Shown: positions 43,788 to 53,158, numbered from the stretch's first letter. The stretch is 64,000 bases of DNA from UBA2136 sp963974105 (GCA_963974105.1 CAXBBG010000001.1:744001-808000), one strand, 5' to 3'. The notes: a model not told the origin generated them from the letters alone. Made by a program: numbers and translations.

Positions 43788-43952
43788 GTATTCTTTAATT
43801 TAGGGTATAATTTATAAAATATTGTTTAGATAATGTGCTGTATGGCGCTTTTTTGCGAACTCTATAATTTTTAAATAATAATAGTAATGTGTCAGTTTTA
43901 TTTTGTGCACGGCTTTATAAAGTTTGCGTGAAATAAAATTTAAGGGAGTTTA

Positions 43953-44495
43953 ATGGCTGAAGAAGAATTAGAAGAAAACGAAGAAGGTGCTGAAGGCTCT
44001 GCTGACGGTAAAAAGGGCAAGTCTAAGCTGTTAATTATTATACTGCTTTCTGTTGTTCTTGTGGGTGGTGCTGGCGTTGGCGCATTTTTATTTATGGGCG
44101 GTGAAGATACTGCAACTGAAGAAGGTGCGGAAAAAGCAGTTGTTGAGCAAGAATTAGACAAGGATGGTAAACCATTACCTCCAAAGCCAAGTGCTTACTT
44201 TTATGAAGTTCCAGAAATATTGGTGAATTTGGCTTCAAGCGGAAGCGCAACACGTTACCTTAAGTTGAAGGTCAACTTAGAAGTTGCGACTGAGCAGGAT
44301 CTAGCATTGTTAGAGTTTGTAATGCCGCGCATTATTGATGACTATCAGCTTTATTTGAGGCAGTTGCGTGTTGAGGATTTGAATGGTTCTTCTGGTATTT
44401 ACAGGCTTAAAGAAGACCTGTTAATGCGTGCTAACCAGTCGGCCGCACCGTTGCAAATAAGTAATGTACTGTTTAAAGAAATTCTTGTTCAATAA
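43953..44495 (+). CDS. fliL: flagellar basal body-associated protein FliL
   Basis: A 180-residue stator-associated protein that rings the MotAB stator. It has an acidic N-terminal cytoplasmic tail, one membrane helix (about residues 29-50), then a periplasmic domain with YFYEVPEILVNLASSGSATRYLKLKVNLEV, family-typical, and an ending at LPLQISNVLFKEILVQ. ATG follows AAGGGAG. It has its own terminator, which separates it from fliM. Confidence 0.93.
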   Translation: MAEEELEENEEGAEGSADGKKGKSKLLIIILLSVVLVGGAGVGAFLFMGGEDTATEEGAEKAVVEQELDKDGKPLPPKPSAYFYEVPEILVNLASSGSATRYLKLKVNLEVATEQDLALLEFVMPRIIDDYQLYLRQLRVEDLNGSSGIYRLKEDLLMRANQSAAPLQISNVLFKEILVQ

Positions 44496-44515
44496 AGGAT
44501 TTGTTTTAAGTGATT

Positions 44516-44545
44516 GAAAAGCCACGATATTTCGTGGCTTTTTTA
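44516..44545 (+). terminator. rho-independent terminator after fliL
   Basis: AAAAGCCACGA-TATT-TCGTGGCTTTTTT, 21 bases after the fliL stop. Confidence 0.88.
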
Positions 44546-44651
44546 GTGGTGTCTTTTCACTTGCTTAGTTGATTTGTATGTTGTTTGTGTGGTATTTTAA
44601 AAGGGGTCTAGGTTTAGAGACTTGTGCATAAACAACAAAAACGGTAATTGA

Positions 44652-45752
44652 ATGTCTGAAGAAGAAAAAGAAGAATTATCAGAAGAAGAGCTTCTTGCGC
44701 AATGGCAAGACATGGCAGCTGATGAAGAAGATGGTGATGGCGCTGCAGATGACGCAAACAGCGCTTTGTCTGAGGGTTCTTTGCCGGAGCGCATTCTTGA
44801 CCAAGATGAAATTGATTCGTTGCTAGGTGTTGATTCCGGTGACGACAGTCGTGGCGTGGGTATACGCGCCTTGCTTGACACGAGTGTTGTTAATTATGAA
44901 CGCTTGCCTATGCTTGATGTCTTATTTGACAAATTCGAACGTTACCTGTCAACAAGCTTGCGACATTTTACGGCGGATAACGTTGATATTACGATCGACA
45001 GTATTACGACTGTTCGTTTCGGTGACTTTTTGTCATCTATTCCACTTCCTGCAGGTATCGTTGTTGTAAATGCTATTGGTCTTGATGATTATATTTTAAT
45101 GATTTATGAAAGCCGTTTAATTTATGCGGTGGTAGATATTTTACTTGGCGGTCGTAAGGCGCGTCCAGCGCGTATTGAGGGGCGTAATTTTACGCCTATT
45201 GAACGTCGTATTATGGATAATTTGTCTGATGTTGTTTTAAATGATTTAAGTGAAGCTTTTGCGCCTGTTGCGCCTGTACAGTTTACAGCTGAACGTATGG
45301 AAGTAAACCCAAGGTTTGCTAACATTACAAGGGAAGGTAACGCTGCTATTTTGGTAACGATGCGTGTAAACCTTGAAGAGCGTGATGGTATTATTCAGTT
45401 TTGCTTGCCATATGGTACGTTGGAACCTATTCGTGAACAATTGCTTCAACAATTTATGGGTGAAAAGTTTGGTCAAGATAATATTTGGGAGAGTCACTTG
45501 GCGCAAGAGTTGTTTTATACCCATGTGCCTTTAAGGGCTGTTTTAGATGAAGAGTCGTTTCCTTTGAGGGATGTTCTTGAATGGCGTTTAGGTCAGACAA
45601 TTCATTTGCACACAAAGCCAGGGCAACCAATTAGTTTATATTGCGGGCATGAGAAAAAGCTGGAAGGCCAGCTTGGTAAGCTAGATGATATGAAGGCTAT
45701 TAAAATAACTAAACATATTACCGATGTGAATAATGAGGAAACAGAAGAGTGA
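44652..45752 (+). CDS. fliM: flagellar motor switch protein FliM
   Basis: A 366-residue C-ring protein that binds phospho-CheY. It begins with a very acidic N-terminus (about 45 residues), then LDQDEIDSLLGVDSGD, the CheY-binding helix, here displaced from the terminus. The middle domain contains YERLPMLDVLFDKFERYLSTSLR (about 82) and VDILLGGRKARPARIEGRNFTPIERRIMDNL, with a C-terminal SpoA domain. It overlaps the next gene by four bases (ATGA-type). Confidence 0.95.
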   Translation: MSEEEKEELSEEELLAQWQDMAADEEDGDGAADDANSALSEGSLPERILDQDEIDSLLGVDSGDDSRGVGIRALLDTSVVNYERLPMLDVLFDKFERYLSTSLRHFTADNVDITIDSITTVRFGDFLSSIPLPAGIVVVNAIGLDDYILMIYESRLIYAVVDILLGGRKARPARIEGRNFTPIERRIMDNLSDVVLNDLSEAFAPVAPVQFTAERMEVNPRFANITREGNAAILVTMRVNLEERDGIIQFCLPYGTLEPIREQLLQQFMGEKFGQDNIWESHLAQELFYTHVPLRAVLDEESFPLRDVLEWRLGQTIHLHTKPGQPISLYCGHEKKLEGQLGKLDDMKAIKITKHITDVNNEETEE

Positions 45753-46462
45753 TTGAACTTAGCGGTCAGTTTTTAAATGTGATGGTTATTATTATGCTGG
45801 CTGTTGTAGGCGGGCTTGTTTTAATGCTTCATTATAGGCTTTATGCTTTAAAAAATAATGAAAGAGATGTACCTGTCCTTGTTTCAAGTTTGGCCGATAG
45901 CTTGCAAAAAGCACATCGTGGTGTTTTTGAGTTATCAAGGTTGGTACGCGAAAATGGCCCAAACCTTGAAAAAGAAGTTTTTAAAGCACAGCAAACACTC
46001 CAAGATCTAGACTTTATGCTTGATAAGGCAGAGCGTTTACTTAAGCGCATGGACACTGCTTTTGAAAAGGCAGATTCTATATCGTCGCCTGTTTTAAATG
46101 CGGTTAAAACTGATGAAAAAAATACATTATTAGGCAAACAGCAAGAAAGTGCTCAAGTGAAAACTGGTCTTACAGTTAAACCAGAAATGAAGCCTAAAAA
46201 AAATGTTGAAAATACAGCCTCTAATGTAACAGAAGCAGCTAAAAAGTTGGAAGCTGAAATGCAGAAAACCTTGGAAAGAGAGTTATTGATGGGGTTGCAA
46301 GAAGAAAATCCTGAGCCTGTAAGGTTTACACCGAAAAATGAAGAGCAATCTAAGCGAATGGCAAGTCCACAAAGAGGTGCTATGGCTTACGGTCAGCAAT
46401 TTAATACAGCTCTTTCAGACACAGAGCGTGATTTGCGTCAGGCATTGGAAGGACGTTTATAG
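45749..46462 (+). CDS. DUF6468 domain flagellar-locus protein
   Basis: A 237-residue protein with one N-terminal helix (about residues 8-30) and a cytoplasmic coiled-coil region (about 40-115: VSSLADSLQKAHRGVFELSRLVRENGPNLEKEV). The rest is Lys/Glu-rich and disordered. This fits DUF6468 proteins, found mainly in alphaproteobacteria next to fliM and motE. Function not established. It overlaps fliM by four bases and precedes the motE-like gene by four bases. Confidence 0.72.
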   Translation: MIELSGQFLNVMVIIMLAVVGGLVLMLHYRLYALKNNERDVPVLVSSLADSLQKAHRGVFELSRLVRENGPNLEKEVFKAQQTLQDLDFMLDKAERLLKRMDTAFEKADSISSPVLNAVKTDEKNTLLGKQQESAQVKTGLTVKPEMKPKKNVENTASNVTEAAKKLEAEMQKTLERELLMGLQEENPEPVRFTPKNEEQSKRMASPQRGAMAYGQQFNTALSDTERDLRQALEGRL

Positions 46463-46466
46463 TATA

Positions 46467-47030
46467 ATGCTTATTAAGTTGCGCGCCCCGCTTTTTTATT
46501 TCTTTATTTGTATATTAAGTTTTACGACTTTTTCAACACATTCACACGCGCAGGCTGACTTAGATGTTCAGCAAACGCCTGATGAAGTACAACTGACATT
46601 TGAGCATAGGCAATTTACATCGACTGAGGTGAATATTTTACAACAATTAGAAAAGCGTCGGGTTTCTTTGGATAGAAGAGAGAAAGCGTTAGAGTTGCGT
46701 GAGCGCTTAATAGATTTAGCAGAAAAACGTCTTGCAGAAAAGACAGGGGCTATGGAAGTATTAAAGGTGCAGTTAGAGCAGTTGCTTGAAAACTTGTCAG
46801 ACAAGGAAGAGGGCGAATTGTTAGAACTTGCAAAGATATACGAAGCCATGAAGGCAGAGTCTGCTGCTAGCGTATTAAATCGTATGGATAATAAAATTGT
46901 GTTTGATGTGTTTAAGCGTATGTCACGTAAGAGTACAGCAAAAATAATGGAAAAAATGGATACAGGTAAGGCGAGGCTGATTTCTGAAATGTTAGCAGAA
47001 AAAAGTGAATTACCACCGTTTGGAAGGTAA
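46467..47030 (+). CDS. MotE-like periplasmic flagellar protein
   Basis: A 187-residue protein with a signal peptide (LKIRAP-type basic start, hydrophobic FYFFICILSFTTF, cleavage near HSHA-Q at about residue 28). A long charged coiled coil follows (about 60-115), then a short domain AKIYEAMKAESAASVLNRMDNKIVFDVFKRMSRKSTAKIMEKMD, the MotE/magnesium-transporter-N-like fold. In Sinorhizobium MotE folds and stabilises the periplasmic stator protein MotC. The frame is open upstream to 46338, but ATG 46467 follows the stop of the DUF6468 gene and gives the signal peptide. Confidence 0.75.
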   Translation: MLIKLRAPLFYFFICILSFTTFSTHSHAQADLDVQQTPDEVQLTFEHRQFTSTEVNILQQLEKRRVSLDRREKALELRERLIDLAEKRLAEKTGAMEVLKVQLEQLLENLSDKEEGELLELAKIYEAMKAESAASVLNRMDNKIVFDVFKRMSRKSTAKIMEKMDTGKARLISEMLAEKSELPPFGR

Positions 47031-47045
47031 TATGTCTTAAATTCT

Positions 47046-47070
47046 CATGTCAGTAAAATTTGATGACATG
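47046..47070. repeat. inverted repeat upstream of cheY
   Basis: CATGTCA (47046-47052) and TGACATG (47064-47070), a perfect 7-bp inverted repeat with an 11-bp spacer, 62 bases before the cheY start. TATAAG follows about 20 bases later. It may be an operator of the che operon; this is inference only. Confidence 0.4.
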
Positions 47071-47131
47071 TTGATGTAAAATACTATAAGATATAACAAG
47101 AAACTTAATAATAAAAAGAGAGGATCCCTCC

Positions 47132-47518
47132 ATGGCAGTCGACAAAAGTATGCGTATTTTAGTTGTAGATGACTTTCAAACTATGCGTCGTATTATCATT
47201 AACCTACTTAGACAGCTTGGTTTTACAAATGTAGTAGAAGCTGCAGACGGTAAACTAGCGCTTGAACGTGTTAAAGATGACAATATAGATTTGGTAGTTT
47301 CTGACTGGAATATGCCAAATATGACTGGTTTAGAATTTCTTAAAGAACTTCGCGCTTCAGAAGAATATAAAAGCTTGCCTTTTATAATGGTTACTGCAGA
47401 AGGTAAAAAGGAAAACGTTATTACAGCCGTACAAGCGGGTGTGAATAACTATATCGTTAAGCCTTTTAATGCGGCGACTTTAAAAGAAAAACTATCAAAA
47501 GTTATTGGCAATTTTTAA
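47132..47518 (+). CDS. cheY: chemotaxis response regulator CheY
   Basis: A 128-residue single receiver domain. Acidic pocket Asp13-Asp14 (VVDDF), phospho-acceptor Asp58 (VVSDWNMP), Thr in MVTAEG near 88, and Lys in IVKPFN near 110. GKKENVITAVQAGVNNYIVKPF is the CheY signature. Phospho-CheY binds FliM and switches rotation. It heads the run cheY-cheZ-cheB-cheA. Confidence 0.95.
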   Translation: MAVDKSMRILVVDDFQTMRRIIINLLRQLGFTNVVEAADGKLALERVKDDNIDLVVSDWNMPNMTGLEFLKELRASEEYKSLPFIMVTAEGKKENVITAVQAGVNNYIVKPFNAATLKEKLSKVIGNF

Positions 47519-47552
47519 GAAATTTGAACCTTATAAAGGGATATTATAATAT

Positions 47553-48239
47553 ATGGAAACTAAAACAGATATTCAGCGCCATATTGCTGATCTTGAAGCA
47601 ACAACTTCTGAAACGGTGCCTGTTGAGCAGGTGCGCGAACTTATTAAATCGGTTAAAGACCTTTTTGAAGGACGGTTTGAAAGTGCTGATATTCAACTTT
47701 TTGGTGAATTAGGTGAGCTTGCAAAATTTATCAATACTGCAAAAAAAGAACTGCGTGATTTTCAACCGCATGTACTATCAGAGCAAGATATTCCTGATGC
47801 TTCTGTACAGCTAGATGCAATTGTACAGCAAACTGAAAAAGCTACAGGATCTATTATGGATTCATGTGAGCAGCTTGAAGGGATTAACCAGCGTATTATT
47901 GACAGGCTTATTAGCCATAACCCACCGCTTGATGAAGATGTATTGGCGAGTGTGGATGATGCAATGGTTGAAGCTCAAAATCATGTTACAAATATATTTG
48001 AATCATGTAATTTCCAAGACTTAACAGGTCAACGTATTATGAAGATTGTTAAAACTTTGAAGGAAGTTGAAAGGCAAGTTTTGCGTATGGTTGTTGTTTT
48101 TGGCCTTCAAAATTCAAATGTTAATGAAGAAATGCGTGAAAAGCTTGAGACAGAAGTAGAGCTTCTTGAAGGTCCTCAACTTCCAGGTAATAGCTTAGAA
48201 CAAGATGATATTGATGACATTTTGAATAAGCTTCTTTAA
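47553..48239 (+). CDS. cheZ: CheY-P phosphatase CheZ
   Basis: A 228-residue helical protein of the CheZ family. The catalytic motif FQDLTGQRI (about residues 154-162) has the Asp and Gln pair that act on CheY-P, followed by MKIVKTLKEVERQVLRM. The C-terminal peptide LEQDDIDDILNKLL is the CheY-docking helix. Alphaproteobacterial CheZ copies usually lie beside cheY, as here (35 bases downstream). Confidence 0.9.
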   Translation: METKTDIQRHIADLEATTSETVPVEQVRELIKSVKDLFEGRFESADIQLFGELGELAKFINTAKKELRDFQPHVLSEQDIPDASVQLDAIVQQTEKATGSIMDSCEQLEGINQRIIDRLISHNPPLDEDVLASVDDAMVEAQNHVTNIFESCNFQDLTGQRIMKIVKTLKEVERQVLRMVVVFGLQNSNVNEEMREKLETEVELLEGPQLPGNSLEQDDIDDILNKLL

Positions 48240-48259
48240 ATTTTCCATGAGGTAAAATT

Positions 48260-49363
48260 GTGTCTGAAAAAATAAAAATATTAATTGTTGATGACTCTTC
48301 ATTTATGCGCAACATTTTAGGGCGTCTTCTTGATAAAGACGGGCGCTTTGAAGTTGTAGGTAAAGCAAAAGATGGCGCTGAAGGCGTTGAAATGGTCAAG
48401 TCTTTACATCCAGATGTTGTGACGATGGATATTGAAATGCCACGTATGAATGGTATTGAAGCGCTTAAGTTGATCATGAAAGATTGCCCCACACCTGTTG
48501 TTATGGTGAGTTCTTTAACGAAAGAAGGTGCAACTGCCACGCTAGAGGCAATGGATTTTGGTGCTGTTGATTTTATCCCAAAAGCAATGGATAGTGGTGC
48601 TACCAGTGTTTTGATGAGTAGCGGTGTATTGATGGATAAGATATACGCAGCTGCTAAAGTACGCATGTCGCGTTCGCTACGTCAACCACTTGTGGCGAAG
48701 GCTTATCCTGCTATCAAACCTAAAATTGAAACGGCGAAAAAACCGCTAGATTCTACACCAGGTTTGAGAAAAACCTTCCCAAGGTTGGGCTTGCCTACAG
48801 CTAAGTTATTTATCATTGGTAGTAGTACAGGAGGCCCGCGTGCACTACAGTCTGTTATACCGCTGTTACCAGAAAATTTGCGCGTGCCTGTTGTAGTTGC
48901 TCAGCATATGCCTGAACATTTTACAGGTCCTATGGCTGAACGCTTAAATTCTATTTCAAAAGTTAAAGTGGTAGAGGCTAAAGACGGTGATATCTTGGAA
49001 GCTGGTACGGTATACATTGCGCCAGGCGGGGTACATACACGCGTTCTTAAAGGTGTTAGCAGTTTAAAGCTTTCGGTAAATCCAGATAAAGGCGGTGAAT
49101 GTGTATACAAGCCTTCTGTGGACATTCTAACTTCTTCTGCAACTGAAGCTGTTGGTGGTGCTGCCTTGGCGATGATGTTGACCGGGATGGGTAGTGATGG
49201 TGCTAAAGGCTTTGATAAGCTTAAAGGGAACGGTGGTTATATTTTAGCCCAAGATGAGCAAAGTTGTATTGTTTATGGAATGCCAAAATCGGTTGCACAT
49301 ATTGCAGATGAAGTATTGCCATTGGATGACATGATTTCGGCTGTTATTAGACTTATAGGTTAG
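48260..49363 (+). CDS. cheB: chemotaxis protein-glutamate methylesterase CheB
   Basis: A 367-residue response regulator with receiver domain (1-125; Asp11-Asp12, phospho-acceptor Asp57 in VTMDIEMP), linker and CheB methylesterase domain (about 178-367). The triad is visible: Ser in GSSTGGPRAL near 188, His in AQHMPEHFTGPMAERL near 215, Asp in MLTGMGSDGAKG near 313. GTG start with GAGGT upstream. It demethylates or deamidates chemoreceptors during adaptation. The methyltransferase gene cheR is not in the window. Confidence 0.95.
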   Translation: MSEKIKILIVDDSSFMRNILGRLLDKDGRFEVVGKAKDGAEGVEMVKSLHPDVVTMDIEMPRMNGIEALKLIMKDCPTPVVMVSSLTKEGATATLEAMDFGAVDFIPKAMDSGATSVLMSSGVLMDKIYAAAKVRMSRSLRQPLVAKAYPAIKPKIETAKKPLDSTPGLRKTFPRLGLPTAKLFIIGSSTGGPRALQSVIPLLPENLRVPVVVAQHMPEHFTGPMAERLNSISKVKVVEAKDGDILEAGTVYIAPGGVHTRVLKGVSSLKLSVNPDKGGECVYKPSVDILTSSATEAVGGAALAMMLTGMGSDGAKGFDKLKGNGGYILAQDEQSCIVYGMPKSVAHIADEVLPLDDMISAVIRLIG

Positions 49364-49405
49364 ATAAAAAAAATAAAAAATAACGATAATTAAAGGACCG
49401 TTTTT

Positions 49406-51643
49406 ATGGATGATATGCAAGAAATTATGGATGATTTTTTCGCTGAAGCGGATGAGAGTCTCGATGAATTAGAACAAGATCTGATCAAACTTGAAACGGC
49501 CTGCGATGTCGGAGATTTCGATTCTGACTTGGTTGATCGTATTTTTAGGGTCTTGCATACACTAAAAGGTGGTGCAGGTTTCTTAGGTTTAGAATATATG
49601 GCTAAGTTATCTCATGCAGGTGAAAACCTTTTAGACGAAGTGCGTGGCGGTAAGGTAGAGGTTTCAACGCGCGTAATGGATGCGCTCCTAAAAACGAATG
49701 ATCTTTTAAAAGAGTTGCTGGATCTTGAAAAATCAGGAGGTGATGCATCAACTGTCTTTACAGCTGATGTAATTATTGAACTTGAAAAACTTGCTCATGG
49801 CGATACTGCGCCTGCGGCAAAGGAAGTGGAACCGCAAAAGGTTGAAGAGAATGAAGCTGTAGAAGTATCAGCAACCCAAAATTCCGGCATTGTTGTGAAC
49901 GAAGAACTGTTGGCTGAAATTGCAGCGGATGATCGCCTTGAAGGTGGCTCAGACGATGATGAAGATGAAGCTGTAGAAGTATCAGCAACCCAAAATTCCG
50001 GCATTGTTGTGAACGAAGAACTGTTGGCTGAAATTGCAGCGGATGACCGCCTTGAAGGTGGTTCAGACGATGATGAAGATGAAGTGGCTGAAGTAAGCGC
50101 TGTAGCAGAAGATTCCGGCATTGTTGTAAACGAAGAACTGTTAGCTGAAATTGCAGCGGATGATCGCCTTGAAGGTGGTTCAAATGATGATGAAGAGAAG
50201 GCTAAGCCTATTCAAGCAGAAGCAGTAGAGAGAGTTGCTGTTGTGAAGCGTGGTGAAGCTGCTGCGGATGAGCGCCGTGAAAAGGAAGATAGGCGTAAAG
50301 AACCACGTCGTGTAGTTGAAAAAGCAGAAACAACAATTCGTGTAGAAACAGGAAAACTAGACCAAACAATGAACCTTGTAGGGGAACTTGTTTTGGCACG
50401 TAATAGCTTAATACGTTATTTAAACTTACCTGAAATGAAGGTGGTTATTGATAGTGCGCCTTATATAAATGAGGTGATGGCAAATATTGAACATTTATCT
50501 CAAGTGACCAAAGACCTTCAGTTGTCTGTGTTGTCAACACGTATGCAGCCAATTAAAAAGGTTTTCGATAAAATCCCGCGCCAAGTACGTGACTTAAAAA
50601 GTAAACTTGGACGTGAGGTTGACCTTGTTATCGAAGGTGAATTTACTGAGGTTGATAAATCTTTAGTGGAAGAACTTTCAGACCCAATGGTTCACCTTAT
50701 CCGTAATTCGTTAGACCATGGTATTGAAAAACCTGCCGACCGTGAAGCTGTTGGTAAAAGTCCAACGGGAACACTAAAAGTGAGTGCATTTTACGAAGGT
50801 AATAAAGTTGTTATTCAAGTGAAAGACGATGGTGCGGGTATTGACCCAGAAAAAATCAAAAAATTAGCCTTGAAAAAAGGTGTGATTACAGAAAAAGATA
50901 TGGAAATTTTATCGGATGAGGATGCTGTAAGGCTTATTATGGCTCCTGGATTTTCTACAGCAGAAGTGGTGAGTGATGTTTCTGGACGTGGTGTCGGTAT
51001 GGATGTTGTAAACTCTTCTATTGAAGAGATTAAGGGGACGATTGATATTGTTTCTGAGTTTGGCGTAGGCACTACAATCAATATTTATCTGCCACTTACT
51101 TTAGCTATTGTTCAAGCTTTGGTTGTGAAATCGCAAGAAGAAGGCTTTGCAATTCCGATAGGTGATATTAACGAGGTGATTAAGTTTAACCCTGATGAGG
51201 TTCATAAAATGAGCAATCAAGAGGTGATTGAACTGCGCGGTGCTGTGTTACCACTGTTCCATCTAAAAGAGCTTACCACGGGCATTAAAATGCCAAAATT
51301 ACGTGCTGAAGTGCATGAGATTGATGGCCATTTACAAACTGATATTGTAGTTGAGGGACCTTTGCCTAAAGAAAAGCCTGCCAAGAAAGCCAAAGTTGAG
51401 GCGAAAGTACAACAGGATGGCAAAGATAATTTTGAAGGCTATGTTGTTGTTGTAAGTGAAGGTAAGCAAACTTTAGGTCTTGTGGTTGAAGAGCTTGTAG
51501 GCCAAGAAGAGGCTGTAATTAAAGCTTTAGGTAACACTTTCGACTATCATAATGCGATTTCTGGAGCCACGATTACAGGCGACGGAACAGTGCGCATGAT
51601 TTTGGATGTGCCTTATCTTATTAAAGAAATCACAAAAAAGTAG
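49406..51643 (+). CDS. cheA: chemotaxis histidine kinase CheA with linker repeats
   Basis: A 745-residue kinase. P1 HPt domain at about 1-130 with phospho-His51 (VLHTLKGGAGF); a long acidic linker at about 140-300 holding three copies of a 38-39-residue unit; dimerisation P3 at about 310-375; ATPase P4 at about 375-555 with HLIRNSLDHGIE (N box), DDGAGID and GRGVGMDVV; and CheW-like P5 at about 560-745 with a Lys/Ala insertion near 655. The classic P2 CheY-binding domain is not recognisable; the repeats take its place. No cheW gene is in the window. Confidence 0.93.
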   Translation: MDDMQEIMDDFFAEADESLDELEQDLIKLETACDVGDFDSDLVDRIFRVLHTLKGGAGFLGLEYMAKLSHAGENLLDEVRGGKVEVSTRVMDALLKTNDLLKELLDLEKSGGDASTVFTADVIIELEKLAHGDTAPAAKEVEPQKVEENEAVEVSATQNSGIVVNEELLAEIAADDRLEGGSDDDEDEAVEVSATQNSGIVVNEELLAEIAADDRLEGGSDDDEDEVAEVSAVAEDSGIVVNEELLAEIAADDRLEGGSNDDEEKAKPIQAEAVERVAVVKRGEAAADERREKEDRRKEPRRVVEKAETTIRVETGKLDQTMNLVGELVLARNSLIRYLNLPEMKVVIDSAPYINEVMANIEHLSQVTKDLQLSVLSTRMQPIKKVFDKIPRQVRDLKSKLGREVDLVIEGEFTEVDKSLVEELSDPMVHLIRNSLDHGIEKPADREAVGKSPTGTLKVSAFYEGNKVVIQVKDDGAGIDPEKIKKLALKKGVITEKDMEILSDEDAVRLIMAPGFSTAEVVSDVSGRGVGMDVVNSSIEEIKGTIDIVSEFGVGTTINIYLPLTLAIVQALVVKSQEEGFAIPIGDINEVIKFNPDEVHKMSNQEVIELRGAVLPLFHLKELTTGIKMPKLRAEVHEIDGHLQTDIVVEGPLPKEKPAKKAKVEAKVQQDGKDNFEGYVVVVSEGKQTLGLVVEELVGQEEAVIKALGNTFDYHNAISGATITGDGTVRMILDVPYLIKEITKK
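49853..50197 (+). repeat. three tandem ~114-bp repeats in the cheA linker
   Basis: Units start at 49853, 49967 and 50081 (period 114 bp, 38 codons; the third is one codon longer). The first two differ at only a couple of bases; the third diverges at its first ten codons. Each encodes a Ser-Gly-Ile-Val-Val-Asn motif, then EELLAEIAADDRLEGGS and an acidic run. Confidence 0.92.
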
Positions 51644-51688
51644 TATAATATCCTTTACATAAAATACGTATTTTAAGGACGCTCACTT

Positions 51689-52432
51689 TTGGCTGATGAT
51701 GATGAAGTAGTAAAGGCTCCCGAAGGGGACGAGATGGGGACTATTATCCTTATGCTTGGCTTGTACTTAATTGTACTGGCCTTCTTTATTTTGCTGAATG
51801 CAATGTCTGAAAGTAGCGAAGAAAAGGTGAAAAAAGCGTCTGAAAGTGTCGCTAGTGGATTTGGTTTTCAGTTAACAGGTCCTGTCAATATGCGTGATGA
51901 CGTAGATATAACTATAAATCCTGTATTTGATATTATTTCTCGTGAAATTCAAAGTGTGTTGGAAAGTTATATTTCTGACGACAGTTTCAAATTTTCAACG
52001 AATGCAAGCCAAATGGTTTTGAAAATCGATACAAAACGTATTTTTTCGCCAGGTTCTATCCGTATTCGCCCTGCAATGTCCTATTTTTTTGAAGATGTTG
52101 CGCGCATTGTTTCTACCAAGCGTCCTGGTTCACGATTGGTTGCAGAAATTTTAGTAAAAAATAATGAAAGTGACTTGGGTAACAGCAAAATTGCTATTCG
52201 TGAATTGGCAGGTAGGCGTGCGGCATTATTTATTCGAGCGCTTATTGAGCGGGGTGTAGACTCAAGGTTTATTTCAGCAGCAACAGAAAATTCTGGTGAA
52301 TCTATAGTTGAAATATTTTTCGAAATAATTGTGACAGATCACCAAAAGGCAACAGCGCCACCGCGTGACGTTGTAAACCGTGAAAGCGGGCAATCGGGCA
52401 AAATTGGTAAGCCTGAACCGTATAGAAAATAG
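51689..52432 (+). CDS. MotB-like protein lacking the ion-carrying Asp
   Basis: A 247-residue protein with acidic N-terminus, one membrane helix (about residues 17-37) and a C-terminal OmpA/PG-binding-like domain (RELAGRRAALFIRALIERGVDSRFISAA, about 170-200). Aligned on the FF-x-LL motif with the next gene, Gly24 stands where MotB has its essential Asp. It therefore cannot carry ions alone. The start is a TTG with AAGGA nine bases upstream; an ATG at 51733 would leave almost no cytoplasmic tail. It lies between cheA and motB. Confidence 0.75.
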   Translation: MADDDEVVKAPEGDEMGTIILMLGLYLIVLAFFILLNAMSESSEEKVKKASESVASGFGFQLTGPVNMRDDVDITINPVFDIISREIQSVLESYISDDSFKFSTNASQMVLKIDTKRIFSPGSIRIRPAMSYFFEDVARIVSTKRPGSRLVAEILVKNNESDLGNSKIAIRELAGRRAALFIRALIERGVDSRFISAATENSGESIVEIFFEIIVTDHQKATAPPRDVVNRESGQSGKIGKPEPYRK

Positions 52433-52450
52433 CAAGGAAAGGAGGTAAAT

Positions 52451-53158
52451 ATGGATGATGAAGAAATGGAAATAGAGCCGCCAAGTATGGACTGGCTTTT
52501 AACTTTTGCTGACCTTGTAAGTCTACTTATTACTTTCTTTGTTCTACTTTATTCTATGAAAGTCGTAGATGTACAAAAGTGGGATGAGTTGCGTGGTTCA
52601 TTTTCAGGTGTGTTTTCTATCCGTGAACCTATACATCAAGTAAACCCAGATAAGGATACGGCTGTAGAAAAAATTGATCCAATGATTTCTGATAATTTAG
52701 ATTACGTGCAGTCATTGTTAGAGCGTTCATTTGCGGAGAAACCTCTTTTGCGTGATTTAAAAATGAAACGCAACAAAGAGCTAGATACACTTTCTTTTGA
52801 AATAAGTAGCGAAGGTATTTTTACAGATAGTACGGCTGAATTTTTACCTGGTAGTGCTGTTATATTTATTCAATTAGGTGATGTTTTAAGACACTTAGAT
52901 AATCGTATCGTCATTTCTGTTCACACTGACCCTGAATTAACTAAAACAAGGCAATACCCTTCTAACTGGGAATTGACAATGATGCGTGCTATACATGTGG
53001 CAGAAGTTTTAGAAGCGCAAGGTATTGATAGAAATATTATTACATCGGCAATGGGAGATGGACATTTTGAAGATGTGGCACCAAAATTACCTATTGCGGA
53101 GCGTTATAAACTTGCGAGACGTATTGAAATTATTTTACATGGTGAAAAGGATTTATAG
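52451..53158 (+). CDS. motB: flagellar stator protein MotB
   Basis: A 235-residue stator subunit. The single helix (about residues 14-34) contains TFADLVSLLITFFVLLYSM with the essential Asp21. The periplasmic peptidoglycan-binding OmpA domain follows (HTDPELTKTRQYPSNWELTMMRAIHVAEVLEAQG, about 160-190, and ARRIEIIL at the end). AAAGGAGG upstream is strong. The gene starts 18 bases after the MotB-like gene and its stop abuts the GTG of the TPR gene. MotA is at 21274. Confidence 0.92.
   Translation: MDDEEMEIEPPSMDWLLTFADLVSLLITFFVLLYSMKVVDVQKWDELRGSFSGVFSIREPIHQVNPDKDTAVEKIDPMISDNLDYVQSLLERSFAEKPLLRDLKMKRNKELDTLSFEISSEGIFTDSTAEFLPGSAVIFIQLGDVLRHLDNRIVISVHTDPELTKTRQYPSNWELTMMRAIHVAEVLEAQGIDRNIITSAMGDGHFEDVAPKLPIAERYKLARRIEIILHGEKDL

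Noticed and set aside
43838..43856. GGCGC...TTGC-like sequence before fliL as a sigma-54 promoter
   Set aside because: GG and GC are nine bases apart, not ten.
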